A DNA stretch of 64,000 nucleotides from Paraburkholderia bannensis (GCF_014200455.1 NZ_JACHBW010000001.1:62001-126000); one strand, 5' to 3'; positions 47,655 through 57,242 are shown, counted from the stretch's first letter. Program-made: numbers and translations. Notes: generated by a model from the letters alone, not told the origin.

Positions 47655-47730
47655 TGGAGCGGGAGACGAGGCTCGAACTCGCGACCTCAACCTTGGCAAG
47701 GTTGCGCTCTACCAACTGAGCTACTCCCGC
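47655..47730 (-). tRNA. tRNA-Gly(GCC), first copy of operon
   Basis: 76 nt, same sequence as the copy 70 bp downstream. It is the first tRNA after the promoter at 47837-47865. Confidence 0.97.
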
Positions 47731-47836
47731 ATGGGTTACTGCTTATTTACTGCTTTACCGTTGATTTGCCAGCTATCTTCGGCCATCTCCACCGCATCTG
47801 CTTCGTTTGCTGCTTGTCGTGCAGCGGAGAAGTGAG

Positions 47837-47865
47837 ATTATGTATAAGCCGCAGAATCCTGTCAA
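47837..47865 (-). promoter_or_regulatory. Sigma-70 promoter of the tRNA-Gly-Gly-Cys operon
   Basis: A perfect TTGACA (47865-47860), 17-bp spacer, CATAAT (47842-47837) on the minus strand. Initiation near 47831, about 100 nt before the first tRNA. Confidence 0.85.
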
Positions 47866-47953
47866 CACCTTCGAGCGAACTTTTTAAAAAAAGTTTCGCT
47901 GGGGCTTCGCGACGGCGTCCATGCAACCGTCTGCAAGCCCCTTCCATCAAGCC

Positions 47954-48544
47954 CTAGAGGCTGCCCCGCTCGCGAATTTGCGGCCACGCGAGCTTCATGT
48001 AGTAGAGCATCGACCAGATCGTCAGCACGGCAGCCACGTAGATCAGCCACGTGCCCCACACCCGCGAGTCGAACAAGGTGAAGCCGCCGATCGTCAACGG
48101 CGCGTAGAACAGCAGCATCGGGATCGCCACCATCTGGCACGCGGTCTTGAACTTGCCGAGTTGGTTCACCGCCACGCTCTTCGATGCGCCGATCTGCGCC
48201 ATCCATTCACGCAGCGCCGAAATCGCGATCTCGCGGCCCACGATCACCAGCGCGATCACGGCGTCGAGCCGTTGCAGGTGCACCAGCACGAGCAACGCTG
48301 CGGTCACCATGAGCTTGTCGGCGACCGGATCGAGGAACGCGCCGAACGACGAGGTCTGGTTCCACTTGCGCGCGAGAAAGCCGTCGAACCAGTCGGTGAG
48401 CGCCGCCAGCACAAAGATAAGCATCGCCGAACTGTTCTGTTGCATCGGGCTCAGCATTGTCTGCGGCAGATAGAACACGCCAACCACGAGCGGAATCAGC
48501 ACGATCCGCAGCCACGTCAGGAGAATCGGGATATTGAACGGCAT
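47954..48544 (-). CDS. pgsA: CDP-diacylglycerol-glycerol-3-phosphate 3-phosphatidyltransferase
   Basis: A 196-residue inner-membrane enzyme making phosphatidylglycerol phosphate. The CDP-alcohol transferase motif is complete: DWFDGFLARKWNQTSSFGAF followed by LDPVADK (DGxxAR...G...D...D). Four or more membrane segments follow. The ATG at 48544 (MPFNIPILLTWLRI) is the family start; 22 upstream residues are dropped. It lies downstream of uvrC (137 bp), a common arrangement in proteobacteria (uvrC-pgsA). Confidence 0.96.
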   Translation of the reverse strand: MPFNIPILLTWLRIVLIPLVVGVFYLPQTMLSPMQQNSSAMLIFVLAALTDWFDGFLARKWNQTSSFGAFLDPVADKLMVTAALLVLVHLQRLDAVIALVIVGREIAISALREWMAQIGASKSVAVNQLGKFKTACQMVAIPMLLFYAPLTIGGFTLFDSRVWGTWLIYVAAVLTIWSMLYYMKLAWPQIRERGSL

Positions 48545-48681
48545 CGGGCGGCGCAGTCTGTCAGGGGGTATTGCAATTATGGGAGATGCAATTGTGCCGC
48601 TTCGCTGCACCTGCTACAAGCAAACGTAAGGCGCAAACGTCAGGCGGCAAGCCTCATGCAGCCGTGGCAGGGCGCGGGGCA

Positions 48682-50937
48682 TCAATGGAGTTGCTGGTAG
48701 ATCTGTTCTGCAAGCGCGCGGGAAATGCCTTCGACGCTCGCCAGATCCTCGACGCTTGCGGCCATCACGCCGCGCAAGCCGCCGAAGCGAGCGAGCAGGC
48801 GCTGACGCCGCTTCGCCCCCACGCCTTCGAGCTCTTCCAGGCGCGAGGTCTGGCGCGTCTTGCCGCGTTTGGCGCGCATGCCCGTGATCGCGAAACGGTG
48901 CGCCTCGTCGCGGATCTGCGCGACCAGCATCAGCGCCGCACTCTCCTTGCCGAGTTCGAGCGGCGCGCGGCCATCGGCGAATACAAGGGTTTCGAGGCCA
49001 ACCTTGCGCCCCTCGCCCTTCGCCACGCCCACCAGCATCGCAGGGTCGAGTCCCAGTTCCTCGAAGACCTGCCGCGCGATCGCGACCTGTCCTTTGCCGC
49101 CGTCGATCAGCACGATATTGGGCAGCAAGCCGCCCGCGGCGATCGGCTCCGCGCCCTCGGGCGACGCGCCCGGTCCGGCGGCCTCGCCTGATGCGGACTG
49201 CAGCGTCTGCGCCTCGTCGGTTTCGTTGCGTGCCGATTGCGCGACCATCTTCTCGTAGCGGCGCGTGAGCACCTGGCGCATGGCGGCGTAGTCGTCGCCG
49301 CCCGTGATGCCCGTGATGTTGTAGCGCCGGTACTCGCTCGACTGCATCTTGTGATGGTGATAGACCACGCACGACGCCTGGGTCGCCTCGCCCATCGTGT
49401 GGCTGATGTCGAAGCACTCGATGCGCAGATGGGCGAGGTCGTCGAGTTCGAGCCCGAGCAGTTGCGCGAGCGTGCGCGTGCGCGCCTGCTGCGAGCCTTG
49501 TTCGGACAGCAGGCGTGCGAGCGCGAGCCGCGCGTTCTGCTCGGCCATCGCCAGCCACGCGCGTTTTTGCCCCTGCGGCTGGCGCAGCACCGCGACCTTA
49601 TGGCCAGCCTGCTCTGACAGCACCTCGACGAGTTCGCGGTTCGCGGGCGGATGGCTCACCACCAGCACCGGCGGCACGCGATTGCCGAAGTAATGCTGGG
49701 CGATGAAGGCGTCGAGCACTTCGGATTCGATGCCGGCCGCACGCGGCCTGCGCGTGGACGGCTTCGGCGCGGCGGCCACCTCTTGTTCGGCGTCTTGAGC
49801 GTCGAGCACATCGCCCTCCTCGCCGCCTTCCTCCTCACCGCTTTCCTCCTCAAGATCGGCAGCGATGGCGAGCGGATCGGGCTGCTCCGCGGCGTGCGCG
49901 CCTGCGTCCCCAGCGTCGCCGGCCTGCGCGTGAGCGGCCGCGCCCGCCACCAGCGCCTTGCGCGCAAGCGAGGGCAGCGATTTCAGCGCCGCCGCCGCGA
50001 CCACCGTCTCTTCGGCGATTTCCTCGGCCACGCCGCCTTCCTCGTCTGTCAGTGCCCGTTCCACGTGAGCCGGGAAATAGGCCTTGTCGCCCAGATGCCG
50101 GCCGCCGCGCACCATCGCCAGATTCACGCAGACGCGCCCGCCCAGCGCCACTACGGCGAGGATATCGACATCGCTCTCGCTGCCGGTCTCGATCGCCTGC
50201 TGATGCAGCACGGTCGAGAGCGAACTCATCTGGTTGCGCACCGACGCGGCCTGCTCGAACTTCAGCTCGGCGGCGAACGCGTGCATCTTGGTCTCCAGCT
50301 CCTTCATCACCTCGCCCTGACGGCCGAGCAGGAAGCGCGACGCGTTGCTCACATCGCGCGCATAGTCTTCCTGGCTGATCGCCCCCACGCAAGGCGCCGA
50401 GCAACGCGCGATCTGATGCAGCAGACAGGGCCGCGTACGGTTGTTGAACACCGAATCCTCGCAGGTGCGCAACTGGAACACGCGCTGCAGGATATGAATG
50501 CTCTCGCGCACCGCGTAGGCGCTGGGGAACGGGCCGAAGTACTGGTTACCGCGATCGACCGCGCCGCGGTAGTAGGCCATGCGCGGAAACTTGTGGCCGG
50601 TGAGCTTGAGAAACGGATAGGACTTGTCGTCGCGAAACAGGATGTTGTAGCGCGGAGCGAGTGCCTTGATGAGGTTGTTTTCGAGCAGCAGCGCCTCGGC
50701 TTCCGAACGCGTCACCGTGGTTTCGATGCGCGCGATGCGCGTGACCATCATGGCGATGCGCGGCGAAAGCTGCGTTTTGGTGAAGTAGCTCGACACGCGC
50801 TTCTTCAGATCGCGCGCCTTGCCCACGTAGAGCACCGCGTTCTGCGCATCGTAATAGCGATAGACGCCGGGCAGATGCGGCAACTGCGCGAGCACCTCTT
50901 TCGGGTCGAAAACGTCGGGTTCGGTGGAAGCGGTCAT
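48682..50937 (-). CDS. uvrC: Excinuclease ABC subunit C
   Basis: A 751-residue nucleotide-excision-repair nuclease, longer than the usual 600-620. The N-terminal GIY-YIG domain reads [23 protein letters not shown] (GVY and YVG variants; split here at residue 20). The UVR motif that binds UvrB is [16 protein letters not shown]. An acidic low-complexity insertion (about residues 325-395, with [14 protein letters not shown]) precedes the second nuclease domain ([26 protein letters not shown]). Two helix-hairpin-helix motifs end the protein ([18 protein letters not shown]). It cuts both sides of DNA lesions with UvrAB. Confidence 0.96.
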   Translation of the reverse strand: MTASTEPDVFDPKEVLAQLPHLPGVYRYYDAQNAVLYVGKARDLKKRVSSYFTKTQLSPRIAMMVTRIARIETTVTRSEAEALLLENNLIKALAPRYNILFRDDKSYPFLKLTGHKFPRMAYYRGAVDRGNQYFGPFPSAYAVRESIHILQRVFQLRTCEDSVFNNRTRPCLLHQIARCSAPCVGAISQEDYARDVSNASRFLLGRQGEVMKELETKMHAFAAELKFEQAASVRNQMSSLSTVLHQQAIETGSESDVDILAVVALGGRVCVNLAMVRGGRHLGDKAYFPAHVERALTDEEGGVAEEIAEETVVAAAALKSLPSLARKALVAGAAAHAQAGDAGDAGAHAAEQPDPLAIAADLEEESGEEEGGEEGDVLDAQDAEQEVAAAPKPSTRRPRAAGIESEVLDAFIAQHYFGNRVPPVLVVSHPPANRELVEVLSEQAGHKVAVLRQPQGQKRAWLAMAEQNARLALARLLSEQGSQQARTRTLAQLLGLELDDLAHLRIECFDISHTMGEATQASCVVYHHHKMQSSEYRRYNITGITGGDDYAAMRQVLTRRYEKMVAQSARNETDEAQTLQSASGEAAGPGASPEGAEPIAAGGLLPNIVLIDGGKGQVAIARQVFEELGLDPAMLVGVAKGEGRKVGLETLVFADGRAPLELGKESAALMLVAQIRDEAHRFAITGMRAKRGKTRQTSRLEELEGVGAKRRQRLLARFGGLRGVMAASVEDLASVEGISRALAEQIYQQLH

Positions 50938-51142
50938 CCAGTGGGGCTATGTGAGGCTTGATGAGGCAAGCCGGCCGCCTTCGCGACGCCGTCATGCCGG
51001 TGTCCTAGAATCGCAAGTTTAGATCATTCCGTGCGGCCCCGAATCCGCCCGCCGGTGCGCCGACCGGCACACCGGCGACGCAGGAACCGCTGCCGACGAC
51101 TCCGCCTTCCACGCCCTCGCGCCCCTGCGCTCATTCGCTACC

Positions 51143-52375
51143 ATGCCCCACGACTCACGCCCCCCCCAACCCGCCGACGCAACATCGACGCGCATCGCCT
51201 GCGACCTGTTCTGCGCTGTGATCGACAATTTCGGCGATATCGGCGTGTGCTGGCGTCTCGCGCGCCAGCTCGCGCACGAGCACGACTGGGAGGTGCGCCT
51301 GTTCGTCGACGATCTCGCGTCGTTCCAGCGCCTGTGTCCCACGCTCGATGCGCAGCGTGCGACACAAAGCGTCGAAGGCGTCGTGATCGAGCACTGGCAC
51401 GAGCCCACCCATGCGGGCGAGACGCTGCGGATCGCCGATGTGGTGATCGAGGCGTTCGCCTGCGAACTGCCGCCCATCTATATCGCCGCGATGGCCCGGC
51501 GCGAACGCAAGCCGGTGTGGTTCAACCTCGAATATCTGAGCGCCGAAGACTGGGTGGCCGACTTCCATTTGCGCCCCTCGCCGCACCCGCGTTATCCGCT
51601 GCTCAAGCACTTCTTCTTCCCCGGACTCGGCAAGGGCACGGGAGGCGTGCTCAAGGAGCGCGATCTGGACGCCGCGCGCGCGGCGTTCGAAGCGTCTCCG
51701 CAAGCGCGCGACGCCTGGTGGCAAAGCGTCACGGGCGGCCCGCCGCCCGCGCCCGAGGCCACCGTGATTTCCCTGTTCGCCTACGAGAATCCCGCCGTGG
51801 ACGCGTTGCTCGAACAATGGCGCGACAGCCCCACGCCTATCGTCCTGCTGGTGCCGCAAGGGCGTATCTCCGGAGCGCTGGCGCGCTTTTTCGGCGTGGA
51901 ATCGTTTGGCGCGGGCATGCGCGCCGAGCGCGGCGCGCTGACCGCGCACGGACTCGCCTTTACGGAGCAACGCGGCTACGACGCGCTGCTGTGGGCCAGC
52001 GACCTGAACTTCGTGCGCGGTGAGGATTCGTTCGTGCGCGCGCAATGGGCCGCGCGCCCGTTCGTCTGGCACATCTATCCCCAGGGCGACGACGCCCATC
52101 TGCCCAAGCTGGACGCCGCGCTCGAACACTACGCCAGCACACTCGACGAAGCGCCGCGGCGCGCGCTCGAACAGTTCTGGCACGCATGGAACGGCAACTG
52201 CGCGCAAGACGGCCACGCCGCCGCCGAATCGAACGCGGCGCGCGCGAACTGGAACGATTTTGCCCGGCATTTGCCCGTCTACAGGGCGCGCGCGCAGGCG
52301 TGGGCGCACGAGCTGGCGCAGGCCGGCGATCTCGGCGGAAATCTAGCCGAATTCGCAAAAAGTCAGTTAAAATAA
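51143..52375 (+). CDS. earP: EF-P arginine rhamnosyltransferase EarP
   Basis: A 410-residue GT-B inverting enzyme that transfers rhamnose from dTDP-rhamnose to Arg32 of elongation factor P. The N-terminal signature is DLFCAVIDNFGDIGVCWRLA (catalytic Asp region). WFNLEYLSAEDWV, the hallmark of the family, is at about residues 130-143. The donor-binding end has ASDLNFVRGEDSFVRAQWA and FVWHIYPQ. It is 212 bp upstream of efp, its substrate gene. The extra residues compared with the typical 370-380 are mostly in the N-terminal 17 and the linker. Confidence 0.95.
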   Translation: MPHDSRPPQPADATSTRIACDLFCAVIDNFGDIGVCWRLARQLAHEHDWEVRLFVDDLASFQRLCPTLDAQRATQSVEGVVIEHWHEPTHAGETLRIADVVIEAFACELPPIYIAAMARRERKPVWFNLEYLSAEDWVADFHLRPSPHPRYPLLKHFFFPGLGKGTGGVLKERDLDAARAAFEASPQARDAWWQSVTGGPPPAPEATVISLFAYENPAVDALLEQWRDSPTPIVLLVPQGRISGALARFFGVESFGAGMRAERGALTAHGLAFTEQRGYDALLWASDLNFVRGEDSFVRAQWAARPFVWHIYPQGDDAHLPKLDAALEHYASTLDEAPRRALEQFWHAWNGNCAQDGHAAAESNAARANWNDFARHLPVYRARAQAWAHELAQAGDLGGNLAEFAKSQLK

Positions 52376-52487
52376 GCGGTTACCCGACGGCAGTCGTCTC
52401 AAGCGTTTCGGAATCGGGTTCCGAGCGGTATTTACTGTGTGATTCACTGCGGGACTCCCAGCGGGTTCACCGCATCGAACCCACCGC

Positions 52488-52509
52488 CGCTCCCTGAAAG
52501 CAGGGAGCG
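52488..52509 (+). other. Hairpin in the earP-efp intergenic leader
   Basis: CGCTCCCTG (52488-52496) pairs perfectly with CAGGGAGCG (52501-52509) around AAAG. No T-run follows, so it is not an obvious terminator. It lies 78 bp before the efp ATG. Confidence 0.5.
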
Positions 52510-52587
52510 CGCGGCTAACGCGAATCGCTTGCGACGTTTGCCGTCGCGCACACTCAAAGCTATTTAATCTGGACAGGACAGTTTTTT

Positions 52588-53145
52588 ATGAAGACCGCAC
52601 AGGAACTCCGCGTCGGCAACGTCGTCATGATCGGCAACGACGCCATGGTCGTGCAGAAGGCCGAGTACAACAAGTCGGGTCGTAACTCGGCTGTCGTGAA
52701 GATGAAGTTCAAGAATCTGCTGACCGGCGCAGGCATGGAAACGGTCTACAAGGCCGACGACAAGTTCGACGTCGTGGTCCTCGAACGCAAGGAAGTGACG
52801 TACTCGTACTTCGCTGACCCGATGTACGTGTTCATGGACGCCGACTACAACCAGTACGAAGTCGAAGGCGAGATGATGGGCGACGCCCTCAACTACCTCG
52901 AAGACGGCATGGCTTGCGAAGTCGTGTTCTACAACGAGAAGGCGATCTCGGTCGAACTGCCGACGGTCCTCGTGCGCGAAATCACGTACACGGAACCGGC
53001 TGTCAAGGGCGACACGTCGTCGGGCAAGGTCCTGAAGACCGCCAAGCTGAACACCGGCTTCGAACTCCAGGTGCCGCTGTTCTGCAACATCGGCGACAAG
53101 ATCGAAATCGACACGCGTACGAACGAGTACCGCAGCCGCGCCTGA
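52588..53145 (+). CDS. efp: Elongation factor P
   Basis: A 185-residue three-domain translation factor that rescues ribosomes stalled at polyproline. The conserved loop is [10 protein letters not shown] with Arg at residue 32, the residue modified by EarP; lysine-type EF-P has Lys at this position. The N-terminal KOW-like domain begins [21 protein letters not shown] lies about 10 nt before the ATG. earP next door supplies the modification, so the pair is functionally complete provided dTDP-rhamnose is made elsewhere. Confidence 0.98.
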   Translation: MKTAQELRVGNVVMIGNDAMVVQKAEYNKSGRNSAVVKMKFKNLLTGAGMETVYKADDKFDVVVLERKEVTYSYFADPMYVFMDADYNQYEVEGEMMGDALNYLEDGMACEVVFYNEKAISVELPTVLVREITYTEPAVKGDTSSGKVLKTAKLNTGFELQVPLFCNIGDKIEIDTRTNEYRSRA

Positions 53146-53240
53146 GGCATCCGGCAACACCCATGCGGCGCATCATGCGCCGCACGGCTGTGAGTAGGCA
53201 GCCGAAACGCGAATTTCCATGCGTGGCGGATGCAATCGTA

Positions 53241-53272
53241 AAAGCGCCCCTCGGGGCGCTTTTTCTTTTTTT
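53241..53272 (+). terminator. Terminator after efp
   Basis: AAAGCGCCCC pairs with GGGGCGCTTT around a TC loop, followed by two T-runs. Confidence 0.92.
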
Positions 53273-53368
53273 CCCGAACGTGTATGTTTGTGACTGCATG
53301 GGAAAACCTTACCGGTCTAGCAGTCGCCTGAAATTGCCGCATGGTGCAGCAGCAAGGCCAGGCGCTCA

Positions 53369-53384
53369 TGGCATGGTTTCTGCT
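53369..53384 (+). promoter_or_regulatory. Sigma-54-like promoter upstream of csbD
   Basis: TGGCATGGTTTCTGCT matches the -24/-12 consensus TGGCACG-N4-TTGCW at 10 of 12 defined positions, with the required GG-N10-GC spacing. Initiation would be near 53395, 48 bp before the csbD ATG. Confidence 0.5.
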
Positions 53385-53442
53385 GGTTGTCTTTTGAGAT
53401 AGCGCGCGAGCGCGTCCTTCAATCGAAACCAGGAGAAACACG

Positions 53443-53655
53443 ATGAACAACGACATCGCAGCAGGCAAGTGGAAGCAACTGATCGGCAAGGCCAAGGCTG
53501 CATGGGGCGAGTTGACGGACGACGAACTCACCAAGGCCGAAGGACGCGCCGATCGCCTCGCAGGCTTGATCCAGGAGCGCTATGGCAAGACGCGTGACGA
53601 AGCGGAACTGGAAGTGAAGCGCTGGTTCGATGCGCATCGGCCGTTCGACGAGTGA
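53443..53655 (+). CDS. CsbD-family stress protein
   Basis: A 70-residue protein of the CsbD family (MNNDIAAGKWKQLIGKAKAA, then WGELTDDELTKAEGRADRLAGLIQERYG). The fold is a small helical bundle; members are abundant under general stress in other bacteria, with no clear biochemical role. AGGAGA lies about 8 nt before the ATG. A sigma-54-like promoter precedes it, and a sigma-54-activator-type gene lies downstream. Confidence 0.9.
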   Translation: MNNDIAAGKWKQLIGKAKAAWGELTDDELTKAEGRADRLAGLIQERYGKTRDEAELEVKRWFDAHRPFDE

Positions 53656-54167
53656 GCCTGTCGGCGACTTGGGCGCATCGGCTGGCGACGAATTGACTGG
53701 CAATCGAGTAGCAAAGCAGGACTAACAAAGCAGGTTACAGGTTGGTCCGCGACAACCGCGGCTCGCATGCGCGACACGGTTGCCGACGGACCTGCAGCAT
53801 GGGGGTAGTACGGCCCACGTCGCCACGCGACGTCGGGGTCTGCGCGCCGAGCAAGGCGCGACTGGTGTGCGGGCGAATGACGTCAAACCGGATCGGTGAG
53901 CGCTTAATCGACTCAGGAAGCGCCTCCGGCGATTCGAAAAAATCCGCAGCCAGCGCAGTCTGCAACGTGCCAATCTGGGGAGGACCGGAACTGAACAATC
54001 TGGATCGAGACACGCAGGTGTTCTCGGTGACTAATTCCGCATCGTGCCGCGCCCTGTCGCGCCGCTACGTCGCGCCTGTCGCACCGTGCCGCGACCCGGC
54101 GTGTACGGTCGCGTCGGTACGGTCGCTTTGCGCTCCGTTTCTCGCCCATCGGTAAGCCGATTCCGCC
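53656..54167. other. Intergenic region between csbD and the response regulator
   Basis: 512 bp with no convincing gene. An open frame at 53742-54155 is Arg/Cys/Ser-rich without similarity. The segment 53698-53713 (TGGCAATCGAGTAGCA) has GG-N10-GC spacing and could be another sigma-54-like element, but it lies about 455 bp from the next gene. Confidence 0.4.
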
Positions 54168-55553
54168 ATGCCACACGCCCTGATTGTCGAAGACGATCCT
54201 AATAGCCTGTCAGGCCTCTCCGCCATCCTGGCCGCCGACGGTTTCTCCGTCGACACCGCTGCCACTCTGGCCGACGCGCGCGCCGCACTCGGACGCTTCA
54301 TCCCCGATGTCGTGCTCGTCGACCTGAATCTGCCCGATGGCGGCGGCCTCGAACTGTTGCCCCACCTGCCCGCCCAGCCGCCCGGCGGCGCGCTGCCCGT
54401 GATCGTGATGACCGGCAACGCGACGGTCGAAAGCGCGATCGAAGGCCTGCGCCACGGCATCTGGGACTACCTGCTCAAACCCGTCAACATTCCGCGCCTG
54501 CGCAGCCTGCTCGCGCGCATCCCGCGTCCGTACGAGCTGACCGAAGAGGTCCGCACGCTGCGCGAAAACCTGCGCCTGCTCGGCCGCTTCGGCCCGATGC
54601 TCGGGCGCAGCAGCGCGATCCAGCACGTCTACGACGCGATCGAGCAACTCGCGCCCACGGAATCGGCGATCCTCGTGCACGGCGAGCCCGGCACCGGCAA
54701 GGAAGTCGCGGCGCGCACGCTGCATCAGTTGAGCCGTCGCCGCAAGGGGCCGTTCGTGGTGTGCGACGCGCGCTCGCTGGCCGCCGAAGCCGCCAGCGGT
54801 CGCCCGCTGGCAAGCATCCTGTTCGGCCATGAGCGCGGTGCGTTCAATGGCGCCGAGCAGCGCGAACCGGGTCTGGTCGATCAGGCAAGCGGCGGTACGC
54901 TCTTCATCGACGAACTCACCGAGCTGCCGCGCCAGCAGCAGGAAGCGCTGCTGCGCGCGCTCGACTCGCAGACCTTCATGCGCGTGGGCGGCAGCAGCGA
55001 AGTGGGCACCGATTTCCGCCTCATCGCCGCCACTCGCGCAGTGCCGCGCGACGCCGTGCAGCAGGGCATGCTGCACGAAGACCTGTGGCTGCGCCTCGAC
55101 GCGGCGTCACTGCAACTGCCGCCGCTGCGCGAGCGCGAGGAAGACGCCGCGCTGCTCGCCGCAGCCTGCGTCGACGAACTGAATCTGGACGCGCATACGC
55201 GTGGCCTGACGGGCATCACGCGGCTCGTGGCGCCCTCCTTCGTGCGCGAGTGTCTGGCCTACGACTGGCCCGGCAATGTGCGCGAGCTTCACGAACGCGT
55301 GAAACGCGCCTGGCATGCCTCGGGCGACGTGCTCGAAACACTGCAGGCCGAGGAAGGCAGCGGCGCGTCGAGTCGCGATGCCAATGGCGGCCGCGTGCAG
55401 GTGACGGTGGGCACGCCGCTCGCCGATGTCGAGGAAATGCTGATCCGCGCCACGCTCGATGCAGTGGGCGGCACGCGCCATCGTGCGGCTTCGCTGCTCG
55501 GCATCAGCCCAAAGACGCTCTACAACAAGTTGCAGCGCATGCGCCTCAACTGA
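54168..55553 (+). CDS. NtrC-family response regulator with altered GAFTGA motif
   Basis: A 461-residue protein with receiver (phospho-acceptor Asp52 in VVLVDLNLPDGG), AAA+ (about residues 142-370) and Fis-type DNA-binding domain (TRHRAASLLGISPKTLYNKL). Walker A is GEPGTGKEVAA; Walker B is GGTLFIDEL. The sigma-54-contact loop reads GAFNGA (residues 224-229) with Asn in place of the usual Thr. It may still activate sigma-54 RNA polymerase, or may have lost that ability. No partner kinase is adjacent, so it is an orphan regulator. The start has no clear Shine-Dalgarno sequence. Confidence 0.9.
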   Translation: MPHALIVEDDPNSLSGLSAILAADGFSVDTAATLADARAALGRFIPDVVLVDLNLPDGGGLELLPHLPAQPPGGALPVIVMTGNATVESAIEGLRHGIWDYLLKPVNIPRLRSLLARIPRPYELTEEVRTLRENLRLLGRFGPMLGRSSAIQHVYDAIEQLAPTESAILVHGEPGTGKEVAARTLHQLSRRRKGPFVVCDARSLAAEAASGRPLASILFGHERGAFNGAEQREPGLVDQASGGTLFIDELTELPRQQQEALLRALDSQTFMRVGGSSEVGTDFRLIAATRAVPRDAVQQGMLHEDLWLRLDAASLQLPPLREREEDAALLAAACVDELNLDAHTRGLTGITRLVAPSFVRECLAYDWPGNVRELHERVKRAWHASGDVLETLQAEEGSGASSRDANGGRVQVTVGTPLADVEEMLIRATLDAVGGTRHRAASLLGISPKTLYNKLQRMRLN

Positions 55554-55582
55554 CGGAAATCAGCTGAACGCCACGCACGCGA

Positions 55583-55619
55583 AAACGGCGGCCCTTCGTG
55601 ATCGAAGGCGCCGCCGTTT
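55583..55619. terminator. Bidirectional hairpin between the regulator and nagZ
   Basis: AAACGGCGGCCCTTCG pairs with CGAAGG-c-GCCGCCGTTT around TGAT. Flanking A- and T-rich ends allow action in both directions. Confidence 0.75.
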
Positions 55620-55656
55620 GGCTTTCAGCGCGGCAGGTGTGCCGCGCCGCGTTCAA

Positions 55657-56697
55657 TCAGGGCATCACGCTGCGCAATAGCGCCAGGGCCGACAGATAGG
55701 CCGGATCGGCTAGCAGCTTGTCCCAGCTCAGCGCCTTGCCGCGCCCCTGGAGCTTTTTGATGCGTTTCGCGGACGCCTTGCGCTCGCGAGACGGTTCCTC
55801 GGAGCGCAGCGCGTCGAGCACCTTCTCCGCTTCGTGCGGCTGGTTACAGATCAGCACCATGTCGCAGCCCGCCTCCAGCGCGGCGCGTGCGCCTTCGGTC
55901 AGCGTGCCACCCTGGCGCGCCGCTTCCATCGACAGATCGTCGCTAAAAATCGCGCCCGTGAAACGCAGACGATCGCGCAGGATCTCCTGCACCCAGATGC
56001 GCGAGAAGCCGGCCGGTCGGGCATCGACCTTCGGATAGATCACGTGGCCAGGCATCGCCGCCGCTAGCGACAGACCGAGCCAGTCGTAAGGCTGCGCATC
56101 TTCGCCAAGAATCGATTCGAGCGGACGCTCGTCCACCGGCACCGCGACGTGCGAATCGGCGCTCGCGAAACCGTGCCCGGGGAAATGCTTGCCGCAGTTC
56201 GCCATCCCCGCGAGCGCGAGCCCGTGATTCAGGCTCTTGGCGAGCAGGGTGACGACGCGCGGGTCGCGATGGAACGCGCGGTCACCCACCACTTTCGACT
56301 GGCCGTAGCCCAGATCGAGCACCGGCGTGAAGGACAGGTCGATGCCGCAGGCGCGCAGTTCCGCCGCCAGAATGTAGCCCACCGCGGTCGCGAGCTTGGT
56401 GGCGAGCAGCACATCCTTGTCCCAAAGCGCGCCCAGGCGCCCCATCGCGGGCAGCACGGTGAAACCATCGGTGCGAAAGCGCTGCACGCGGCCGCCTTCG
56501 TGGTCCACCGCGATAAGCAGATCGTTGCGCACTGCGCGGATCGCATCGGTGAGCGCGACGAGCTGCGCGCGGTTCTCGTAGTGGCGCGCAAACAGGATCA
56601 CGCCGCCGGTGGAGGGATGCGCGAGGCGGCGCACGTCGTCATCGTTGAGCGTGGTGCCGACCACGTCGAGCATGACGGGTCCGGGAATTCGTTTCAT
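55657..56697 (-). CDS. nagZ: Beta-N-acetylglucosaminidase NagZ
   Basis: A 346-residue GH3 enzyme that trims GlcNAc from imported muropeptides in cell-wall recycling and so influences AmpC beta-lactamase induction. Signatures are VDHEGGRVQRFR, the His-Asp catalytic loop in CGKHFPGHGFASADSH, and FSDDLSMEAA. The ATG at 56697 (MKRIPGPVMLDV) is the family start; about 100 upstream in-frame residues overlap acpS and are rejected. It is the last gene of the lepA to nagZ group. Confidence 0.95.
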   Translation of the reverse strand: MKRIPGPVMLDVVGTTLNDDDVRRLAHPSTGGVILFARHYENRAQLVALTDAIRAVRNDLLIAVDHEGGRVQRFRTDGFTVLPAMGRLGALWDKDVLLATKLATAVGYILAAELRACGIDLSFTPVLDLGYGQSKVVGDRAFHRDPRVVTLLAKSLNHGLALAGMANCGKHFPGHGFASADSHVAVPVDERPLESILGEDAQPYDWLGLSLAAAMPGHVIYPKVDARPAGFSRIWVQEILRDRLRFTGAIFSDDLSMEAARQGGTLTEGARAALEAGCDMVLICNQPHEAEKVLDALRSEEPSRERKASAKRIKKLQGRGKALSWDKLLADPAYLSALALLRSVMP

Positions 56698-56759
56698 CGA
56701 TTTTTCGTTCTTTGAAGCCGCGCGGCAAGTCAAGCACGTGGCCGCGCGGCGGATGGGAT

Positions 56760-57167
56760 TCAGCGCTGCGGTTGATCGGTCTCGGCGATCACGAACGAGA
56801 CGGCATAGTCGCGCTCGTCGGTGATCGTGACCTGCGTGGTGATGCCGCGCTCCTCCAGCCAGAGCGCAAGTTCCCCCGAGGCCACCATATAAGGCTTGCC
56901 GCCTGGTGCGTTGAGCGTCTGCACGGCGCGCCAGGTCATCGGCATATGGATGCCCAGGCCGATCGCCTTCGAGAAGGCTTCCTTCGCGGAAAAGCGCGTG
57001 CACAGATACGCGAGGCCGCGTACTTCCGAGCGCGCCTTGCGCGCGTGGTACACCTTGAGCTCGTCGGGGCCGAGGATGCGCTCGGCAAAACGTCCGCCGG
57101 TGCGCTCCATCGTCGCCGCGACGCGGCTGATCTGGATGATGTCGGTGCCGATGCCGTAGATCGCCAT
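56760..57167 (-). CDS. acpS: Holo-acyl-carrier-protein synthase
   Basis: A 135-residue phosphopantetheinyl transferase that activates acyl carrier protein. Metal-binding Asp is in [15 protein letters not shown], and the second motif is [15 protein letters not shown]. Length is typical. It lies 75 bp after pdxJ, the usual pairing (pdxJ-acpS), and 62 bp before nagZ. Confidence 0.96.
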   Translation of the reverse strand: MAIYGIGTDIIQISRVAATMERTGGRFAERILGPDELKVYHARKARSEVRGLAYLCTRFSAKEAFSKAIGLGIHMPMTWRAVQTLNAPGGKPYMVASGELALWLEERGITTQVTITDERDYAVSFVIAETDQPQR

Positions 57168-57242
57168 GCGTTCCTCTTTGTGCGTCGTCGTGCGTCGTGA
57201 TTCGCTGTGATTTGTCGTGGTTGGCTTCGAGAGCAGCCGGAC

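Noticed and set aside
47447..47835. Small proteins with GDEARTRDLNLGKVALYQLSYSR-type sequence
   Set aside because: These are translations across the tRNA-Gly genes on the wrong strand, a well-known annotation artefact.
53742..54155. A 137-codon open frame upstream of the response regulator
   Set aside because: Cys/Ser/Arg-rich sequence with no similarity, poor third-position bias and no ribosome-binding site.
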